Notes under the pieces: model-generated
Told to the model about the DNA's origin: nothing
Databases searched by the model: none
Seen by the model: the letters and a program-made list of their open reading frames with translations, nothing else
Position numbers and translations under genes: made by a program
Assembly (NCBI GenBank): GCA_038258415.1
Contig: JBBSPY010000023.1
Span: 1-22,433, forward strand
DNA from: Schlegelella_A sp038258415
GTDB lineage: Bacteria; Pseudomonadota; Gammaproteobacteria; Burkholderiales; Burkholderiaceae_C
Direction: 5' to 3'
Length of the DNA stretch: 22,433 bases
Part shown: piece after piece, positions 14,145 to 20,837 of the stretch
Layout: each line of letters begins with the position of its first letter
How positions within the stretch are numbered: position 1 is the first letter of the stretch

Positions 14145-15379
14145 CCGGGCGATTGTGGCGCGCTCGCGCAACGCTGCTGCAGTCGCGGCCGGACCCAGAG
14201 CCAGGCGACGAGCCCGACTGCCATCAACGCGACCGCCGCGGCAGCGAGCGCGACGGCGGAGTGCATCACCATCGGCGCGAGCACGCCGGCGACAACGCCG
14301 TTCGCGCTGCTGCCGACGAAGGCCTGCAGCGACGATGCCATGCCGCGGCGCTCGGGCACGAGGTCGAGCACGAGCAGCGTGACGACGGGCACCATCGTCG
14401 CCCAGCCGAACGCATAGACCGCGAGCGGCCACAGCGCCCACCATGCCGACGGTTCGAACCAGGCGTTGAGCACCAGGTTGCCAAGCGACACGACCGCCAT
14501 GATCCAGAGACCGAGCCGGATCTGCCGCGCCGGCGCGACGCGCCCGGCCATCCGCCCGGAGACGAAAGCGCCGGCCATGATCCCGGCGATCGTCAGCACG
14601 AAGAACCAGAAGAACTCGCCCGGTTGTAGATGCAGCAGCTCACCCAGGAAGACCGGTGCCGACAGCACATAGAGGAACATGCCGTTGAATGGAATGCCGC
14701 TGGCCAGGGCCAGGGCGAGAAAGCGGGGATCACTGCCGAGCGCCCAGTAGCCCGCCAGCAGGTTGCGTACGCCGAAGGGCTGGCGGTGCGTGGCGTGCAA
14801 GGTTTCCGGCAGCAGCCGCGCGATGGCGATGAAGAGCGCCACGCCGACCGCGGCCAGGAACCAGAAGATCGACGCCCAGCCGACATGCACGAAAAGGAAG
14901 CCGCCGATCATCGGCGCGATTGCGGGCGCGACGCCGAAGTAGATCGTCACCTGAGACATGACGCGCTGCGCGTCGGCGGGCGGGAACATGTCGCGGATGA
15001 CGGCGCGCGAGATGACGACACCGGCGCCGGCCGACATGCCTTGGACGGCGCGGAAGAAAACGAGCAACCCGATGTGCTCGGCGAGCGCGCAACCGATGGA
15101 AGCCAACACGAAAACGGCGAGACCGCCGAGAACGACGGGCCTGCGGCCAAAGCTGTCGGACAGGGCGCCGTGAAACAAATTCATCACGGCGAAGCCGAAC
15201 AGATAGGCCGACAACGTCTGCTGCATCTGCACAGGCGTCGCACCGACGGCGCGGGCGATGCCGGTGAACGCTGGCAGGTAGGTGTCGATCGAGAACGGCC
15301 CCAGCATGCCGAGGCAGGCGAGCAGCATCGCCAGCCCCCAGTTCGGTGCCTGCCACAGCGACCGCGCGTCGGGGTTCAT
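14141..15379 (-). CDS. Bcr/CflA-family MFS multidrug efflux transporter
   Basis: A 412-residue, 12-helix major facilitator of the drug:H+ antiporter group. Near the N-terminus it has GPFSIDTYLPAF (27-38), the Bcr/CflA signature with a membrane-embedded Asp, motif A GALSDSFGRRP (71-81) and a GM-AGAG-VISRAVIRD block typical of motif C and the following loop. Substrate cannot be told; Bcr/CflA members export chloramphenicol, bicyclomycin, sulfonamides and others. As first gene of an aromatic array it could also handle pathway compounds, but that is speculation. The only sensible start, ATG 15377-15379, lies 15 bases after the end of RNase P RNA and has a pyrimidine-rich leader without a Shine-Dalgarno sequence. 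The stop overlaps the next gene as ATGA. Confidence 0.9.
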   Translation of the reverse strand: MNPDARSLWQAPNWGLAMLLACLGMLGPFSIDTYLPAFTGIARAVGATPVQMQQTLSAYLFGFAVMNLFHGALSDSFGRRPVVLGGLAVFVLASIGCALAEHIGLLVFFRAVQGMSAGAGVVISRAVIRDMFPPADAQRVMSQVTIYFGVAPAIAPMIGGFLFVHVGWASIFWFLAAVGVALFIAIARLLPETLHATHRQPFGVRNLLAGYWALGSDPRFLALALASGIPFNGMFLYVLSAPVFLGELLHLQPGEFFWFFVLTIAGIMAGAFVSGRMAGRVAPARQIRLGLWIMAVVSLGNLVLNAWFEPSAWWALWPLAVYAFGWATMVPVVTLLVLDLVPERRGMASSLQAFVGSSANGVVAGVLAPMVMHSAVALAAAAVALMAVGLVAWLWVRPRLQQRCASAPQSPG

Positions 15380-15394
15380 GAGGGAAGAAAAAGT

Positions 15395-15754
15395 GTGAAG
15401 CGGGCCGGTAGGCCGGATTCTGTGCGGCGCGTGCTCCTTGCGAAGCGCGCGCCGTGGCCGCCATTCGTCTGGGCCGGCCATCGCTGACCGGCTCGGTGCT
15501 ACCTACCCGCCGGCTCGTGCGGAGCCACACTTCAAGCCCGGGCTTTCGCCCGTGCCGCGCCGGCCTATTTGGTATTGCTGCGCGTAGAGATTGCCCGTTT
15601 CACCCGGCCGCGGGCTTGCACCAAACGGCCGACTCGTCTCTGTTGCTCTGATCCTCACCTCGCGGTGGACAGCCGTTGACTGCTACGCCGCCCTGTGCAG
15701 TCCGGACCTTCCTCCAGCGCCCGGAGGCGCCAGCGGCGGCCTGGCCCGCTTCAC
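15395..15754 (-). ncRNA. rnpB: RNase P RNA (catalytic subunit), type A
   Basis: The RNA component that matures tRNA 5' ends. About 360 nt, bounded by complementary ends (minus strand GTGAAGCGGGCC at the 5' end and GGCCCGCTTCAC at the 3' end) forming helix P1. Conserved blocks, all minus strand: GAGGAAGGTCCGGAC (15714-15700), AGAGCAACAGAGA (15649-15637), CCAAATAGG (15572-15564), the GGGTAGGTAGCACCGAGCC region and ACAGAATCCGGCCTA (15423-15409) just before the 3' end. Their order and spacing agree with the E. coli molecule. The exact ends are set from P1 pairing and could be off by a few bases. A run of five T follows the 3' end directly and may end transcription, yet the MFS gene begins 15 bases downstream. 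Confidence 0.96.
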
Positions 15755-15760
15755 GGTGCG

Positions 15761-15766
15761 ATTATC
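15761..15766 (-). promoter_or_regulatory. Candidate -10 element of rnpB
   Basis: Minus-strand GATAAT (5 of 6 consensus bases) is followed by six bases and then the first base of the predicted RNA, the spacing expected between a -10 hexamer and a transcription start. No good -35 hexamer is seen 16-18 bp upstream. Confidence 0.5.
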
Positions 15767-15991
15767 GGCCTTCGCAAGCCCCATCGCCGGTGTCGCGGTT
15801 AGACTTCCGACTTGCGGGGCTACTGGCGCCGCAGCGGCGCGTCAACCAGAAACCGGAAGTCGCGTTGACGTACCAGGTCTCGTTCCTCGACGTGAAGTTC
15901 GCGCCGGGACGGAAGGCTCCCGAAAGAGAGTCGCACCGAGAGTCGGGACTCGTGCCCCAACCCTTTCAGCAACTGTTCCAGGAGATCTCGA

Positions 15992-16405
15992 ATGAACACC
16001 AAGCTCGTTCTCAGCGCCGCCGCAGCGGCCATCGCCATGCTCGCGCAAGGCGCATACGCCCAGACCTCGCCGACCCGTGCCGAAGTCAAGGCCGAGGCCA
16101 AGGAAGGCGCGATCGCCCCGGCGGGTCAAGGCCCTGGCGCGATGGCCGGTTCGGCCGCCAGATCGGGAATGTCGACGCGCTCGCGCGCAGATCGCAAAGC
16201 GACGACCAGAATGGCGGAAAAGGCCGGCGAGTTGAAGCCGGCTGGCGAAGCCGCTGAGAAGATCACCAGCGACGAGACTCGCGCGAAGGCGACGACCACG
16301 AACCGCGCCGACAGGAAGGCCAAGACCAAGGCCGCGGTTAAGGCCGGTGAAACGAAGCCCGCCGGCGAGGCGCCTTTGCCCGTCGCCGTAGAGCCGAAGA
16401 AGTAA
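15992..16405 (+). CDS. Secreted Lys/Ala-rich repeat protein, function unknown
   Basis: A 137-residue protein with a clear signal peptide (MNTKLVLS, Ala-rich core, likely cleavage after AYA at 23). The mature part is highly charged, without hydrophobic segments, and contains two 23-residue imperfect copies of one unit: 65-87 and 105-127, each opening RADRKA, with K-A-GE then KPAGEA, 40 residues apart. A shorter degenerate copy opens TRAEVKAEAK at 28. Small exported proteins with this TRAEVKAE / KAGE style occur widely in Burkholderiales and are often labelled TolA-like because of composition, not homology. AGGAG (15980-15984) lies 7 bases before the ATG, so the start is well supported. It is a single-gene unit between divergent rnpB and convergent pyrC, with a strong terminator behind it. 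Confidence 0.85.
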   Translation: MNTKLVLSAAAAAIAMLAQGAYAQTSPTRAEVKAEAKEGAIAPAGQGPGAMAGSAARSGMSTRSRADRKATTRMAEKAGELKPAGEAAEKITSDETRAKATTTNRADRKAKTKAAVKAGETKPAGEAPLPVAVEPKK

Positions 16406-16427
16406 CAGCCCACGAGCTGTTGCCCAG

Positions 16428-16450
16428 GGCGACCCGCGGGTCGCCTTTTT
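16428..16450 (+). terminator. Intrinsic terminator of the repeat-protein gene
   Basis: GGCGACCC (16428-16435) pairs perfectly with GGGTCGCC (16438-16445), followed by five T (16446-16450). It begins 22 bases after the TAA of the plus-strand gene. The last T is also the first base of the complement of the pyrC stop. In the minus direction the stem is not followed by a T-run, so it serves mainly the plus strand. Confidence 0.88.
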
Positions 16451-17499
16451 CATGTCGGCTGCGTCGACTCCGCGAACCGCCAGGCCAGCGACTGCCCGGC
16501 ACGCAGCGGCCTGAGTCTGGCGTCGCCGAACGGCACGTCCAGCGGTACCTCTTGCGTGGCGCGCTCGAGCACCACGGCTCCCCGGTTGCGGGCAAGGCCG
16601 TGGAAAGCCGGGCCGTTGAAGCTCGCGAACGCCTCGAGGCGATCGAGGGCGCCGATTTGATCGAAGGCCTCGGCGTAGAGCTCGAGCGCCGTGAGGGCCG
16701 TGTAGCAACCGGCACAGCCCGAGGCCTGCTCCTTCAACACTGCGGCGTGCGGCGCACTGTCGGTACCAAGGAAGAATCGCGGATGCCCGCTGGCGACGAT
16801 CGCCAGCAGCACCTGCCGATGTCGCTCGCGCTTGAGGACCGGAAGGCAGTACCAGTGCGGCTGCAGTCCGCCCGCGAACAGCGCGTTGCGGCTGTACAGC
16901 AGGTGGTGCGCCGTGAGCGTCGCCGCCGTTTGCTCGCCGGCATCGACGACAAATTGCACGCCTTCGGTGGTGGTGACGTGCTCGAGAACGATGCGAAGCG
17001 CCGGCAAATCGCGTCGCAATCCGGCGAGGTGCCGATCGATGAAGACCGCCTCGCGATCGAAGACGTCGACGTCGGGATCCGTCACCTCGCCGTGCACGAG
17101 CAGCGCAATCCCCTCCCGCTCGCACGCCGCAAGCGTTGGCATGACGAGGCTCAGGTCGGTGACGCCGGCATCGCTGTTGGTCGTCGCACCCGCCGGGTAC
17201 AGCTTGACGCCGAAAATGCCGGCCTCTCGCGCGCGTCGCATCTCCGAAGCCGGTGTGCGGTCCGTGAGATACAGCGTCATCAGCGGCTCGAACGTCGAGC
17301 CGAGCGGAAGGGCGGCGCGTATCCGGTCGCGATAGACGAGCGCCTGCTCGACACTCACGACGGGCTGCCGGAGGTTCGGCATCACCACGGCGCGTGCGAA
17401 CTGCCGGGCACTGTGACCCACGACGTCGCGCATCGCGGCACCGTCGCGCAGGTGGAGATGCCAGTCGTCCGGCCGGACGATCGAGAGCCGTTCGATCAT
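16450..17499 (-). CDS. pyrC: PyrC, dihydroorotase (class II)
   Basis: Cytoplasmic zinc amidohydrolase of 349 residues that interconverts N-carbamoyl-L-aspartate and dihydroorotate, the third step of pyrimidine synthesis. Metal-site residues are complete: H14 and H16 in WHLHLRD, K99 in GVKLYPAGAT (carbamylated in the family), H136 in VHGEV, H174 in LEHVTT and D247 in GTDSAPH. Length agrees with E. coli PyrC (348), and the TTNSD (106-110) and SFNGPAFHGL blocks are also typical. The ATG at 17497-17499 lies 30 bases after the gltL stop, with no clear terminator or promoter between, so it is probably the last gene of the transporter operon. The upstream amber codon could therefore reduce its expression by polarity. 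Confidence 0.97.
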   Translation of the reverse strand: MIERLSIVRPDDWHLHLRDGAAMRDVVGHSARQFARAVVMPNLRQPVVSVEQALVYRDRIRAALPLGSTFEPLMTLYLTDRTPASEMRRAREAGIFGVKLYPAGATTNSDAGVTDLSLVMPTLAACEREGIALLVHGEVTDPDVDVFDREAVFIDRHLAGLRRDLPALRIVLEHVTTTEGVQFVVDAGEQTAATLTAHHLLYSRNALFAGGLQPHWYCLPVLKRERHRQVLLAIVASGHPRFFLGTDSAPHAAVLKEQASGCAGCYTALTALELYAEAFDQIGALDRLEAFASFNGPAFHGLARNRGAVVLERATQEVPLDVPFGDARLRPLRAGQSLAWRFAESTQPT

Positions 17500-17529
17500 G
17501 GCGGCGATTGGTCCCTCGACGCGTGCTCT

Positions 17530-18270
17530 TCAGTGCTGGAGGATCTTCGAGAGGAATTCCTTGGCACGCGGCGAGCGGGATTCGGCGTCGTCGAAAAAGG
17601 CATCGCGGGAGCAATCCTCGACGATCCTGCCCGCGTCCATGAAGATGACGCGGTGGCTGACCTTGCGCGCGAAACCCATTTCGTGGGTCACGACCATCAT
17701 CGTCATGCCCTCCTTGGCGAGCAGCACCATGACGTCGAGCACCTCGCCGACCATCTCCGGATCGAGTGCGGAGGTCGGCTCGTCGAACAGCATGACGATC
17801 GGATCCATGCTCAGCGCACGGGCGATCGCCACGCGCTACTGCTGGCCGCCTGAAAGCTGACCGGGAAACTTGTCCTTGTGCACCATCAGGCCGACACGGT
17901 CGAGCATCTTCAGGCCGCGCGCCTTGGCGTCGGCATCGTTGCGGCCGAGCACCTTCATCTGAGCCAGCGTCAGGTTCTGCGTGACGGTGAGGTGCGGAAA
18001 CAGCTCGAAGTGCTGGAACACCATGCCGACGCGCGACCGCAGCTTGGGCAGGTTGGTCTTCTTGTCGGTGAGCGATATGCCGTCGACGAAGATGTCGCCC
18101 TTCTGGAACGGCTCGAGGGCATTGACCGTCTTGATGAGCGTCGACTTGCCCGAACCCGACGGTCCGCAGACGACGACGACCTCGCCCTTGTCGATCTTCG
18201 TCGTGCAGTCGGTGAGCACCTGGAAGGTGCCGTACCACTTCGAAACGTTCTGGATGTCGATCATGGCCAT
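17530..18270 (-). pseudogene. gltL: GltL, glutamate/aspartate ABC transporter ATPase, interrupted by an in-frame amber codon
   Basis: ATPase subunit that would power GltIJK. Reading from ATG 18268-18270 there are 246 codons, the usual length, but codon 145 (17836-17838) is TAG. Before it lie Walker A GPSGSGKST (36-44), the Q-loop Q86 and LSGGQQ (139-144). After it, in the same frame, come RVAIARAL (146-153), Walker B IVMLFDEP (158-165) with E164, and the H-loop H196. The family motif is LSGGQQQRVAIA, so the amber replaces the third Gln, one C-to-T change from CAG. No other damage is visible, so this is recent inactivation or a sequencing error. TAG also ends murE-murF and the LigB-like gene normally, which argues against recoding. 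An in-frame GTG two codons on could restart the C-terminal part, but the two pieces would hardly make an active ATPase. Confidence 0.9.
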
Positions 18271-18293
18271 GGCGAGGCGCTTCTCCCGGACGA

Positions 18294-18962
18294 TCAGCGG
18301 ATGATCGCGATCTTCTTCTGCAGCCGGCGCACGAGCATCGACAGCGAGAAGCAGATGACGAAATAGACGACGGCGGCGATGAGATAGGTCTCCACCGGCC
18401 GGTTGTAGTTCTTGCCCGCGACCTCGAATCCCTTCAGCAGGTCGTAGGCACCGATCGCATAGACCAGCGACGTGTCCTGGAACAGGATGATCGTCTGCGT
18501 GAGCAGCACGGGGAGCATGTTGCGGAAGGCCTGCGGCAGCACGATCAGCCTCATGCACTGCGAGTAGGTCATGCCGACTGCGTATCCTGCCCCGACCTGG
18601 CCCTTGGGCACCGACTGGATCCCCGCGCGCATGATCTCCGAGTAGTACGCAGACTCGAACACGGTGAAGGTGACGATCGCCGACAGCTCGGCACCGAGCG
18701 GTCGGCCGATCAGCAGCGGGATCAGCAGGAAGAACCAGAGGATCACCATCACCAGCGGAATCGACCGCAGTGTGTTGACGTAGGCTGCCGCCGGCACCTC
18801 GAGCCACGGCTTGCCGGACAGTCGCATGAGCGCGACCAGGGTGCCGATGACGACGCCGCCGATCATCGCCACGATCGTCAGCTGCACCGAGAACCAGAGC
18901 CCCTTGAGGACGAAACTCTGGACCAGCGCCCAGTTGAAGAAGGAGAAGTCGAGCTGGCCCAT
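18294..18962 (-). CDS. gltK: GltK, glutamate/aspartate ABC transporter permease
   Basis: A 222-residue inner-membrane permease of the polar amino acid (HisM) family, pairing with GltJ to form the transport channel. Several hydrophobic helices are evident, and the cytoplasmic EAA-type loop that contacts the ATPase lies around 109-140 (EIMRAGIQSVPKGQ followed by GYAVGMTY and LPQAFRNMLP). Length is that of E. coli GltK (224). It starts at ATG 18960-18962, 16 bases after the gltJ stop, and ends 23 bases before the gltL start, so the three genes are clearly co-transcribed. Intact; its function depends on the interrupted gltL or on an ATPase from another system. Confidence 0.95.
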   Translation of the reverse strand: MGQLDFSFFNWALVQSFVLKGLWFSVQLTIVAMIGGVVIGTLVALMRLSGKPWLEVPAAAYVNTLRSIPLVMVILWFFLLIPLLIGRPLGAELSAIVTFTVFESAYYSEIMRAGIQSVPKGQVGAGYAVGMTYSQCMRLIVLPQAFRNMLPVLLTQTIILFQDTSLVYAIGAYDLLKGFEVAGKNYNRPVETYLIAAVVYFVICFSLSMLVRRLQKKIAIIR

Positions 18963-18978
18963 GTTCAGACAACCGCGC

Positions 18979-19683
18979 TCACTTCGCGCCGATCATGCCG
19001 GGCACCTGGACCCGCTTCTCGATGAATCGCGAGGCGCGGTTGATGGCGAAAGCCGAGACGAAGTAGAGGACCGTCACCGCGAGGTAGATCTCCTTGCCGC
19101 GCGACGTTTCCTCCTGCGCCTGCATCGCGAAGTTCGTCAGCTCGGCGATTGACACGGCGAACGCCACCGACGTGTTCTTGACGATGTTCATCGACTCGCT
19201 GGTGAGCGGCGGGATGATGATCCGGTAGGCCATCGGCAGCAGCACGTAGCGATACGTCTGTGCCAGCGTCAGGCCGACCGCGAGGCCGGCGTAACGCTGC
19301 CCGCGCGGCAGGCTCTGGATGCCGGCGCGCACCTGCTCCGAAATCCGCGCCGAAGTGAAGAAGCCGATCGCGAACACGACCAGCCAGAAGCTCGGCACCT
19401 GTCGCAGAGACAGGAAGATCGACGGCAGCACGTGATACCAGAGGAATATCTGTACGAGCAGCGGGACATTGCGGAACAGCTCGGTCCACACCTCGCCGAT
19501 CGCAACGAGGACCTTGCTCGGCGTTGTGCGGAAGATGCCGATCAGCGAGCCGGCAACGAGGGCGACGATGAGCGAGAGCGCGCCGACCGAGAGCGTCCAG
19601 CCCCACGCCGACATCATCCACCGCAGATAGGACTCACCCCCGCCGGTGTCGCGCAGGAAGAACTGCCACTCCCATTCGCCCAA
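18979..19683 (-). CDS. gltJ: GltJ, glutamate/aspartate ABC transporter permease
   Basis: A 234-residue inner-membrane permease of the HisM family, partner of GltK. The family N-terminus (W-x-W followed by FFL), FRNVPLLVQIF (70-80), the EAA-type loop (EQVRAGIQSLPRGQ at 116-129, then LAVGLT and YRYVLLP) and SESMNIVKNTS are all present. The start is a TTG at 19681-19683. It is supported by a strong GGAGGT eight bases upstream (19697-19692) and by an in-frame TAA two codons before it, and the next in-frame Met is too late. An ATG two bases after the GGAGGT is out of frame. The gene follows gltI after 84 bases holding a stem-loop. Confidence 0.94.
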   Translation of the reverse strand: MGEWEWQFFLRDTGGGESYLRWMMSAWGWTLSVGALSLIVALVAGSLIGIFRTTPSKVLVAIGEVWTELFRNVPLLVQIFLWYHVLPSIFLSLRQVPSFWLVVFAIGFFTSARISEQVRAGIQSLPRGQRYAGLAVGLTLAQTYRYVLLPMAYRIIIPPLTSESMNIVKNTSVAFAVSIAELTNFAMQAQEETSRGKEIYLAVTVLYFVSAFAINRASRFIEKRVQVPGMIGAK

Positions 19684-19691
19684 GCGCCATT

Positions 19692-19697
19692 ACCTCC
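19692..19697 (-). promoter_or_regulatory. gltJ: Ribosome binding site deciding the gltJ TTG start
   Basis: GGAGGT on the minus strand is eight bases from the TTG at 19683-19681. An ATG at 19690-19688 lies only one base from it, too close, and opens a frame of 18 codons that overlaps the gltJ start. Confidence 0.75.
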
Positions 19698-19735
19698 GCA
19701 TTCGCAGGCGCATCGCGCCCTCAGGACTTCAAAGC

Positions 19736-19757
19736 GCGCGACGCGAGGGTGTCGCGC
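19736..19757 (-). promoter_or_regulatory. Stem-loop between gltI and gltJ
   Basis: On the minus strand GCGCGAC (19757-19751) and GTCGCGC (19742-19736) form a 7-bp perfect stem with an 8-base loop, beginning 10 bases after the gltI stop. No T-run follows. Such hairpins behind binding-protein genes often protect the mRNA or reduce read-through so that the binding protein exceeds the permeases; that role is inferred here. Confidence 0.55.
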
Positions 19758-19767
19758 CGCGCCCCGC

Positions 19768-20670
19768 TCAAGGTTGCGCGTACTCTTCGAGCGGCTTGTC
19801 CGACGGGTTCGCCCACGCCGCCTTGGTCGCGTCGCTCGCCGGCAGGTTGACGGTCGTGTTCGCGGGCGCGATCGGCTTCATGAACCACTTGTCATAGAGC
19901 TTGGCGGCCTCGCCGCTCTTGGCGATGTTGCGGACCGAATCGTCGACGAGCTTCTTGAAGGCCGGATCGTCCTTGCGATACATGATGGCGATCGGCTCGA
20001 CCGACAGCGCCTCGCCGACGATGTGGAAGTCCTTCGGGCTCTTCGCCTTCGAGATCAGGCCGGCGAGGATCTGGCCGTCCATCACGAACGCATCGGCGCG
20101 GCCGGATTCGAGCAGCAGGAAACTGTCGGAGTGGTCCTTGCCCGTCAGCTCCTTGAAGTCCATGCCCTGTGCGCGCTTGTTCTTGCGCAACAGCTGCACC
20201 GAGGTCGTGCCGGTCGTCGTGGCGACGGTCTTGTCCTTCAGGTCGGCGATGCCCTTGATGGGCGAATTCGCCTTGGTGGCGATCCGCACTTCCTCGACGT
20301 AGAGAGCCGGCGCGAAGGCGACGTCCTTCTGGCGGGTGGCGTTGTTGGTGGTCGAGCCGCATTCGATGTCGACGGTGCCGTTCTGCACCAGCGGAATGCG
20401 GTTCTGCGACGTGACCGGCTGGTACTTCACCTCGAGCTTGCTCATGCCCAGGTGCTTCTTGATGTCGTCGATGATCTTGGCGCACACGTCGTAGTGGAAG
20501 CCCGTGTACTTGCCGTCGCCGAGCGTGAACGCGAGGGCGCCCGACGATTCGCGGACGCCTTCGGTGATGGCGCCGCTGTCCTTGATCTTCTTCAGCGTGT
20601 CCTCGGCGTGCGCGGCACCGGCGGCCATCGCGAAGGCAAGCGCCGCGACGCTCAGGATCGATCTCTTCAT
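19768..20670 (-). CDS. gltI: GltI, periplasmic glutamate/aspartate-binding protein
   Basis: Periplasmic solute-binding protein (SBP_bac_3) of 300 residues that delivers glutamate/aspartate to GltJK. The signal peptide spans about 1-22 (MKRSILS, hydrophobic core, cleavage after AHA). The mature part follows E. coli GltI closely: EGVRESSGALAF, VTSQNRIPLVQNGT, ECGSTTNNATRQKDVAF, TTTGTTS, KDHSDSFLLLESGRADAF and RKDDPAFKKLVDD. The ATG at 20668-20670 is preferred over an upstream in-frame start because AGGAG (20681-20677) is six bases before it and it gives a proper signal peptide. A possible -10 TAGAAT lies at 20725-20720, but no good -35 is seen. First gene of gltIJKL-pyrC. Confidence 0.96.
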   Translation of the reverse strand: MKRSILSVAALAFAMAAGAAHAEDTLKKIKDSGAITEGVRESSGALAFTLGDGKYTGFHYDVCAKIIDDIKKHLGMSKLEVKYQPVTSQNRIPLVQNGTVDIECGSTTNNATRQKDVAFAPALYVEEVRIATKANSPIKGIADLKDKTVATTTGTTSVQLLRKNKRAQGMDFKELTGKDHSDSFLLLESGRADAFVMDGQILAGLISKAKSPKDFHIVGEALSVEPIAIMYRKDDPAFKKLVDDSVRNIAKSGEAAKLYDKWFMKPIAPANTTVNLPASDATKAAWANPSDKPLEEYAQP

Positions 20671-20837
20671 GCAAAGCTCCTGTGATGAGGGGAAAGCGTG
20701 CCCCTCGGCAAAGAACGAAATTCTAGACAGCACCGCCGACACGGCCGAGCGTGTTTGCCCGCAGGTCAAGGGTTTGTCCCGAGCTCATGACTTTGCAACC
20801 TTCGTGCCATGTCGCCGCGGTGTCGCTGCTCGGCGCC

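Noticed and set aside
15380..15481. N-terminal extension of the MFS gene upstream of the chosen ATG
   Set aside because: The frame stays open into rnpB, but the extra residues are a translation of RNase P RNA and do not match Bcr/CflA N-termini.
17530..17832. Separate 100-codon gene starting at a GTG after the amber codon
   Set aside because: It is the in-frame C-terminal part of gltL (Walker B and H-loop) and is not a standalone family.
17836..17838. Amber codon as recoded amino acid
   Set aside because: TAG acts as a normal terminator for murE-murF (898-900) and for the LigB-like gene (9412-9414), and no recoding signal is visible around it.
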